Assembly (NCBI GenBank): GCA_001179505.1
Contig: CDMY01000200.1
Coordinates: 98,411-162,410 of the forward strand
Length of the DNA: 64,000 bases
Direction of reading: 5' to 3'
DNA from: Vitrella brassicaformis
Lineage: Eukaryota > Sar > Vitrellaceae
A program made the translations under genes and the position numbers. A model generated the notes under the pieces. The model did no database searches and was not told the origin of the DNA. It worked only from the letters and a program-made list of their open reading frames with translations. Of this stretch, positions 57,123-64,000 are shown in pieces; position 1 is the first letter of the stretch; each line of letters begins with the position of its first letter.

Positions 57123-58129
57123 GATGCGGACATAGACAGGTTTGGGTGGCAGGGATGGGTGGACTTTGATGTGTGGATGGGACGGTTGTCGCCGTCTGAC
57201 TCAGTCGAGTGCTTCCCTGTCGCGCGGCCCTAACATGTATATGTGCTAGATACTGCATTTCTGGCTGGACGGCTCGACACATGGGTGGGGGGTGGATGGA
57301 TGGATGGATGGGCTGAGGTGGAGAGCTGTCACGATCATGTGTTCACTGACGCATCCACTGAGGTGCCACGTGAACGGACGAATGTGGTGGTGGTGGCTCA
57401 CCTGATGCCTGCACGTCAATGGAGAGACGGCGGCTGCCTGGCTGGCGGACGGGTGGTGTGATGGTCTTGGAATTCATTGCCTTCTGCTGCTATTGCCTCG
57501 CTGTGTGGGCGTGTGTTGCTGTCTGACCTTTCGTCTGAGAGATTCTGCGTGCCCAATTACCTTGATCATTTGAAGGGCTTACACGACATTGGTGTGTGTG
57601 GGGGGGGGCATTTTGTCGACGAACTGGTGATACGAGTCGAGTTCGGTCGACAAGATGCATGCCAGACCACCTCCGTTCAGTCCTCCACTCACTCCTTCAT
57701 TGATAAAAGCGACAACGCTATGCACTCAGTGAATGAGTCTGACAAAGAAGTAATAGCGACCTTCACCCATTCGTCCATGGACGGATACATTAGCAAAGCC
57801 ATTCAAAGCCATTCAAACGCACTCTGTCCCCCTCCACGACCCACACACTGTCCACTCAGCATACGTCAACACAGCAGCTATCGATCCAGCAGCACTCACC
57901 ACAGCATGATGAGGTCGCTGAGTGCTGTTGGATGACTGAGTGAGTGATGACAATAAAACATGCAAACACCCCAGCCAAGGGTGAAAAAATGCCAAGATGG
58001 CACACAGGGAAGCTGCAAAGAAGCACTCAAATGAGTCAGGCAGCGACCACCATCCATCCCCACATCAAAATCACCCCACCTTGTCTGCCACCACAATCAA
58101 CCCTGCCCTCATCTATCTGTTTGCCTGTC
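57123..58129. other. Convergent intergenic region between copies E and F
   Basis: About 1 kb between stop codons of two facing family members. Contains GGAT repeats (57293-57310), a run of ten G near 57600-57609, TG/CA tracts and no gene that I can support. Similar downstream sequence (CCTGCCxTCATCTATCTGTTTGCCTG-like) follows copies B and F, so the duplicated unit extends past the stop codon. Confidence 0.45.
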
Positions 58130-60440
58130 TCATGTCATCCGCAGCAATTTGAATGTCTCCCTGCCGTCCCGCCCCCTCTCGGCCCACCCCACCGCCCCCC
58201 ACTCCACCGCAGCCACATCCTTGCTGAAGCCGTTGTCGATCTCCCCCGCCATCTCCCACTTGGCCGCCTCGTCCAGGATGGCCCGCTGCACCACCTCACG
58301 CAACTCCATCTTGCGGCCACCCACACCGCCCACCACAAAGCACTGCAGCTGCGGCACACGCACCACATGGCCGCCCACATCGGCCGTCCCGCCCACCACC
58401 TCCCTGTTGCTGTTGATCTGGTACACTGCCGACTTGACGAAGTGCTCCGCTGCCGCACAGACTCGGCGGGCCATGTCGCTGTGCCGCACACCGATGGCTT
58501 CACCGATGGCCTCCTGGGCGGCATCCATGTCGAAGAGGTATGAGGCGATGCGCCAGCCGAAGATGGGGGCCTCCTGCGGGCCGACGGCCAGCCGGGGGGT
58601 CAGGAGGGCCGCGAGGGAGCGGTGGGGGGCGAGGGCGGCGTTGACGGCGGCCATGACGGCAGTGGGCAGCTCGTTGAGCACTGCAGCGTACTCGGTCAGC
58701 ACCAGCTGGCGCTGACGGCGACGCCCCTCTATGGCCGCAGGAAGCCATAGAAAAGCAGAGCTGGTTGTGGTGATGCTGGTGATGTCGGCCCCGGTGATGT
58801 CGGCCCCCGCCCGCAGCAGCGTGCGGATGGTCATCTTGCGGTTGGCCATCTCGGCGTCGTCCTCATTCTGGGCCTGCAGGCGCTTATCGAGCTCGTAGGC
58901 AGCCCTGGCGAGGGGCGTGTCGCCGCCGTTTTCGGCCCGTCTGTCGATCTGGTCAGCGGGCAGCTTGCGGCAGAGGTAGTCGGCCACGTAGGGAGAGCCA
59001 TACTCTGCCGCGTAGTGCATTGGCGTCTCCCCAAAGCCGGCATCGACTGCCGTCATGTCGGCGCCGTTCGCGGTGATGAGGTCCAGGTAGCTGTCGATGA
59101 AGGGCTGGGGATATTGCCCTCGCGTCAACATGGCTGCCGCGTCCACCAGGTTCTCGCCATAGCTTTCTTCGGTGGCGAGGGTGGGGTCTCGTGTGATGAG
59201 TCGCTCATACATCGACAGCAGCACCTGCAGATACTCGGCGGTGGGCTCACGCCGGGGACGGGGCAGCTGCAACACCATGTCTGTGCCGTCTGCTGCGCGC
59301 AGGTCAATGTCGTGACGAGCCACCAGCAGGAACACGTCAAATGCCCTTCGGTTGCCCAGTGCGATCGCCACCCACAAGGGCTTGCTGCACTGTGGGTGAG
59401 CGTCTGTTGTGTTGATGTCGGCGCCTCCGTCGAGCAGTGCGGTGAGGATCTCCGCCTGCAGCCCATCTGACGACCACTTTGGCAGGGCCACGAAAGCGCA
59501 AGCACCACTGCCTGCTGCATCGATGGTCATTACGCTGTAGGCCGTCTGGTTGTCAACGGCGAGACAGAGCAGTGAGTGGGCGAACCCATGACGCTTGCTG
59601 CCCTTCTTCCGCAGCCGAGGCATGACATCTGGGTCGGCGCCGTCCTGCCGGATGAGGGCGGTCACTCGGTGTGGGTCGATGATGGTGCGGCCGATGACGC
59701 CCAATGCCAGCTGCTTTGTGGCCTCGTTGGTGCCGAGGGGGAAGCGCGCCTCGATGTCAGTGGGGCCCACACAGCCGTCAGGGACAGTCACGCCAGTGGC
59801 CACCACCACATGGTGACCTGCAGTGCACAGCCACCACACGACGGAGGCACACAGTGAGTGTGTGTATAGCATTGTCACATCTGTCTGTCGTCGTCGGATG
59901 AGTCACCCTCCGCCTCACCATCATCACCATCCGCCTCCTGCATGGCATCCCGACACCACAAAGGGGCAAGCACAAACGTGACGGACATCGAATCGCATTG
60001 ACTCGTGTTGTGTTCGTGAGTGATTGAATGAGTGCCTCACCGGTTCGCTCTCAGCTGCTGCTGCTCCTGCCTGTGCATTTCGCTCCTCGTCAGCCATCCC
60101 GCCCTGCTGCTGCTGCTGCTGCTGCTGCTCGTCTGACCGCAGACACAGGCGACGCACCGACAGAGAACACATGAGTGTGCTGTGCTGCTGGTGTGTCGAC
60201 TGATCTGTGTGGCATGATCTGTCAGTTACTGACCATCGACGCCATTGCGATTGTCGTCCTCTGCTGGTCCGCCGCCGCCATGCCCCTCCTCGTCTACGTC
60301 GCCTGCAGACACAGTGAAACGCACGACCGCATGAAACGCATCATGTGGCGGGATGTATTTGGTTGTGGTGTACCTGCATCGCCATCGGCATCGTCCGCCG
60401 TGGCAGCAGAGGGCACGCCGATGCCGTAAGACTCAGACAT
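58130..60440 (-). CDS. Ankyrin-repeat family protein, copy F
   Basis: First exon MSESYGIGVPSAATADDADG matches copy E. Exon 3 carries a Gln run (CTG/CAG repeat at 60103-60127). In exon 4 the canonical donor region present in copy E (after YEEHG) is deleted. The frame would stop in RQM-TGA unless an internal GTGACT donor is used, which joins EAEG to HHVVVATGVTVPDG in phase. The main exon 58130-59817 is intact: GADINTTDAHPQCSKPLWVA, DAGFGETPMHYAAEYGSPYV and a family-unique insertion with repeated GADIT units (GADITGADITSITTTSSAFL). The C-terminal domain has the TADVGGHVVRVPQLQ variant, as in copy C, and ends RETFKLLRMT. Probably expressed if the alternative donor works. Confidence 0.8.
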
Positions 60441-61127
60441 CACTCAAACACGCACCTATTAACCGCTGCATCCACCACACAAAGAGAAAACCATGAAATG
60501 GGCTTATGCCCCCCTGGAAGCTTTGTGTCTGTGCCTGCCCACCTATCGTGTGTCGAATTATGGACGCAGACGAGCAAACTGCCAATCGGTCCGTGCCGCC
60601 GATAAGGCAGACCTGCGCAACACAAGTATACCGACACACAGAGGCAGCGAATCACATGGTGTCTCGTGATGAGTCAATTCGGATCCCCACTCACCGTCGG
60701 ACGCCGCTAGGCAATGCTAACACGGTGATCCGAGCCAGGCAGCAGGAGGCCGCATCCACTCCGCTGCTGTTGCCGGACCAGCGGAGAGAATGTGACTCAC
60801 GAGGGGATGGGTAGGAATCCGATGAATCAAGGACGGCGGCTGCACGATGAGCAATGAGTGGGTGCTCCACCTGAATAAGGCGGAGCATTTCTCCATTCCC
60901 GTCATTCGTGAGAGCTTTGAAGATAGGGTTTGACAAGATCGCGTGCGCGGCCGGTGAGAAAGCTCGCGTATGGTTTCACGGAAGGGGGTAGGGGCGATTC
61001 ATTGCGTCACACAAAAGAGGGCGATTCATTGGGTCTCTCATCCTGTGTTGTCGTCGGTTCTTCTTGTTGTGTTCAGATCAAGTGAGATCTTTGACCTGTT
61101 CGTTGAGTTCCATTTGCTGTTGTGGTG
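60441..61127. promoter_or_regulatory. 5' module of copy F and upstream region of the last gene
   Basis: Bases 60441-60930 mirror the upstream region of copy E in inverted orientation. TAGGGTTTGAC at 60925 is telomere-like, and ATGGTTTCACGGAAGGGG at 60971-60988 resembles the motif at 52361 and 54249. No other gene is seen. Confidence 0.45.
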
Positions 61128-63208
61128 ATGGAGAGTGCTGGTGAGAAGCGCGACGTCATGGAGGCGATGGGAGAGGCAGTAGACCCTGAGCCTGAGGCTG
61201 GTACGCACGTGAAGGGGATGAGTGATCATTGTGTGCTGACATGTGCTCGCCGTGTGTCGCTGTGTGCAGTTGGAACTGGTGCTGCGTCTTCGAGCAACGC
61301 TGACGTGTCGGAGGAGCGTAAGAAGCTGGAGGCGGGGTTGGTGGACGCTCTGAGTGAGGGTGATTGGCGACGCGTACGCAAGGGTGGAGGGTGGCGAGTT
61401 CGTGTGTGTCGTGATGTGTGAGTGTGTGTGTGTAGGTGTCGGAGTTGGCTCATGAGCTGCTCGGTCACGGCAGTGAGAGCAAAGAAGTGAAGAGAAAGAA
61501 GGTAACGAAGCGGTTTGTCTGCCTGCTTTTGTATTTGTGGTTTGTGTCGTGTAGGATGTCGAGAAGGGGAGCGATGACGACACAGACAAAGAGGGGCTGC
61601 GGAAGCGATCAAAGCGACGCAAGAAGGTATGTTAGATGGGAAGACTTTCGTGGGCTTCGGTTGTGTGTGTGTGATGTGTTGGTGCTATTGCGTGCTGTAG
61701 TGTGTCGCGTCATCCGCGTCTGAGGAAGAGGGGTCAGCGTCAGAGGCGGCTGAGAGCGATGCGGACGACAGCGACCCGTTTCGTGGCATCAGCCTCAAGC
61801 CCAAACGCAGCAGGGCACGTCGCATGCGCCGCAAGTCGAGCACGCGTGCTCGGTCGTCTCGCGACTTGTCCGACAGCGAAGAAGAATCCGTAAGTGCGGG
61901 ATGAAATGGGAGTGGACAGATGTGTTGATGGCTGTGCTTGTTCCTCTTGCAGGAGTCGTCGAATAAATTGTTCGATGATGAGGCGATTGAGTGCGAGGTG
62001 GGAAGCCACAGAAACATGGGTGTACGCATAGTGGGTGTGTTTGATGGGTCGTGTGTGTGTGTGTGTGTGTGTGTTGCGCCTCCGAGAAATGTGTGAAGGT
62101 GATTCTGCGTAAGCGAGAGCGTCTGGCCAGCGGCCGAGTGGCCTTCGATCCTCCGAAGAAGCTCGAGACGAACTGGGCGGACGCCGAGTGCTCTAGCTGC
62201 AAAGCGGGGGAGCTCAGCAAGCCGGGGCACTCAGGTAACACGGACAGTCAGGTTCACATGCTTGTGTCATCATAACGTGATCTGGCGGCGTGTGTCATGC
62301 ACTCACTGATACAGATATGCGTTGCCCAGTGAAAAACTTCGAGGAGCAGTTGACTTTCGAGGCGCTGCAGGAGCGCACGTCCAAAAAGCCTGACCAATAC
62401 GGAGCTCACGCTTGTGACTAGGTCATCCAGCCATTGGTGAGTGAATGAAGCACCATGGCCTGGCGTGTCTCACTTCTGTGTGGATGTTGACTGATCTGGT
62501 CAGAACACGAAGGCGGACGTTGAGAGGTGGAAGGCGGATATGATGAAGTGCGTCAAGCTGATCCCACAGGTACAGAGCGCTCGCCTGTCCTGTTCGCTCG
62601 AGGGGGATAAGGGAAATAAGCTAGTCGTGCGGCAGGAAAAAAAGGTCTACACACAACACCACACACAACAACACACATGCATGCAGCGCCACTTACAGGT
62701 CATCAAAGGTGGACCTTTTCGTTTTACAGTCGTTTCTCCAGAAGAAAAACTACAGACGCAGGAGGGTGAGTGGGGAGGGAGACTGGGTAGATTTGTATGT
62801 GATATGTGATCTGTGTGTGCTCTCTGTGTGCTCTCTCTCTCTGTGGCTATAGATATTCGGGGAGATGGATGTCCTGGAGGTGTTGCGTTTGCACCCCGCT
62901 CGGTGCTTCAAGTGCAGAGCGTGGATGAAGGGGTTTCCAGCAAAGGTGAGCAGAAATGCATTTTCTATCGATGATCGATGTGTATCTTTGTCATGTGCGC
63001 TTGTGTGAATGTGCAGTATAAAGTCACCGACTCGCGCAAGGTCGAGAGCCACCTGGGATATGCAGGCATGCAGTGCGGTAACACCTCGTCGCAGCCGGGC
63101 GGCAAGTGCACGAACGAGAGATTCAAGGTTGAGACCAACTTGTCGGTCATCTGGACCGATGACTATTTGCTCGCCGTGTTGGCTTTCTATGGAGTTCTGC
63201 CTTTCTGA
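61128..63208 (+). CDS. Unassigned basic protein with Cys motifs and an in-frame stop
   Basis: About eleven exons. The N-terminal part is acidic then strongly basic (MESAGEKRDVMEAMGEA; LRKRSKRRKK; SLKPKRSRARRMRRKSSTRA) with an SDSEEES cluster, suggesting a nuclear protein. The middle has KVILRKRERLASGRVAFDPP and KKLETNWADAECSSCKAGEL. The exon that follows reads MRCPVKNFEEQLTFEALQER and then meets TAG at 62419-62421 (HACD, stop, VIQPL). The same frame continues through NTKADVERWKADMMKCVKLI to in-phase later exons: VLRLHPARCFKCRAWMKGFP and MQCGNTSSQPGGKCTNERFK, ending AFYGVLPF with TGA at 63206-63208. CxxC pairs (CSSC, CFKC) suggest zinc binding. Either a pseudogenising stop, an unrecognised intron, or two genes. 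No family recognised. Confidence 0.5.
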
Positions 63209-63338
63209 ACACCTGTGTTTGTTGTGAATGAATGTTTGTTGATCAACTGACGTGTGTGCACACACGCATGTGTGTCGACTTTGCTGGTTGCTCTGCGGTT
63301 GGCCGTGGTGTGTGCACGTGCGGTTGCTTGCGCGTGTC
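63209..63338. other. Spacer before the tandem repeat
   Basis: GT-rich sequence between the last gene and the tandem array. Nothing else is seen. Confidence 0.35.
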
Positions 63339-63960
63339 GATGAGTGGTCTGCACCTGTTCTATAGCATCTTTTTCGATGACCGCTCATCGGCATTTGGTC
63401 TCGTGTGTGCGTGGCTGCTTGGATGAGTGGCCTGTACCTGTTCTTTGGCGTCTTTTTCTATGGCCGCTCGTCGGCACTTGGTCTTGTGTGTGCGTGGCTG
63501 TTGGATGAGTGGTCTGCACCTGTTGTCTGGCGTCATTTTTCGATAACCATTCATCGGCATTTGTTCGTGTGTGCGTGGCTGCTTGGATGAGTGGTCTGCA
63601 CTTGTTATCTGGCGTCTTTTTTAATGATCGCTCGTCGGCATTTGGTCTTGTGTGTGCGTGGCTGTTGGATGAGTGGTCTGCACCTTTTGTCTGGCGTCTT
63701 TTTCGATAACCGTTCATCGGCATTTGTTCGTGTGTGCGTGGCTGCTTGGATGAGTGGCCTGCACCTGTTCTCTGGCGTCTTTTTCTATGACCGCTCGTCG
63801 GCATTTGGTCTTGTGTGTGCGTGGCTGTTGGATGAGTGGTCTGCAGCTGTTGTCTGGCGTCTTTTTCGATAACCGTTCATCGGCATTTGTTCGTGTGTGC
63901 GTGGCTGCTTGGATGAGTGGCCTGCACCTATTCTCTGGCGTCTTTTTCGATCCTTGGCTG
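63339..63960. repeat. Tandem array of ~82 bp units with alternating subtypes
   Basis: The block GATGAGTGG recurs at 63339, 63422, 63504, 63586, 63668, 63749, 63831 and 63912, spacing 81-83 bases, about 7.6 units. From unit 2 on, two subtypes alternate strictly. Units 2, 4 and 6 carry GCTCGTCGGCA(T/C)TTGGTCTTG then GTGGCTGTTG. Units 3, 5 and 7 carry ATAACCGTTCATCGGC, TTTGTTCG and GTGGCTGCTTG. The real repeat is therefore a ~163 bp dimer. The last unit decays after 63945. Frames open through it on both strands are a by-product of the array and are not counted as genes. Confidence 0.93.
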
Positions 63961-64000
63961 TCTTTTTTGATGAGGGTCGGTGTACATACCTGCATGTATT

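Noticed and set aside
63339-63960. CRISPR-like array
   Set aside because: The whole unit is repeated without unique spacers, and the genome is eukaryotic; this is a satellite-type array.
63360-63995. Open frames on both strands through the tandem array, with repeats such as ADERSSKK
   Set aside because: Unit length is 81-83 bases, so the frame changes from unit to unit; openness is a composition effect.

Overview
The window is eukaryotic nuclear DNA. It is gene-dense, with many short introns, standard stop codons, GC-rich exons and TG-rich introns. The protein encoded on the minus strand at 15189-22659 begins with a signal peptide followed by an ASAFAP-type junction and an Arg-rich stretch. 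This is the bipartite leader of a nucleus-encoded protein bound for a secondary (red-derived) plastid. Together with a TIC110-like body this points to an alga with a complex plastid. A chromerid such as Vitrella brassicaformis fits best, but that species call is inference. Two 300-base N gaps (19256-19555 and 45802-46101) show it is a draft assembly.

Layout. 1-213: tail of a ubiquitin-like protein. About 764-1992: SECIS-binding-protein-2-like gene, flanked by two copies of a ~370 bp direct repeat. 2618-4934 (-) and 8369-10752 (+): two ankyrin-family genes (A, B) pointing away from a KIN17 gene that lies between them. 11202-30534: a conserved housekeeping block, largely in head-to-head pairs: SLC35D-type sugar transporter/EMC3, TIC110-like/cyclophilin-RS, and a large unassigned (weakly INTS3-like) protein/2OG-Fe(II) oxygenase. 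31228-40100: ZIP transporter, coiled-coil RING protein, OGFr-domain protein with a terminal PIP box, and a split F-box-like locus. 40939-60440: an accessory region with four more ankyrin-family genes (C, D, E, F), mixed with dispersed repeats, a multi-span F-box membrane protein, a secreted ubiquitin-like protein and unassigned genes. 61128-63208: a basic unassigned gene with an in-frame stop. 63339-63960: a higher-order tandem repeat.

The main finding is a six-member ankyrin-repeat family. All share a five-exon structure (four tiny acidic exons, then one ~1.65 kb exon). Five of six share an unrecognised C-terminal domain, and all share conserved 5' flanks. The copies are mosaics: C and D share an identical ~276 bp 5' block including an intron, while C-terminal variant segments cross the two 5'-flank classes. 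One copy (B) is frameshifted, one (F) has lost its usual splice donor, and one (D) has a different C-terminal domain. I infer concerted evolution with birth and death, as in variable multigene families. The function is unknown.

Across the window, (TG)n tracts lie on the sense strand just upstream of splice acceptors. The polarity of TG/CA repeats therefore predicts gene orientation.
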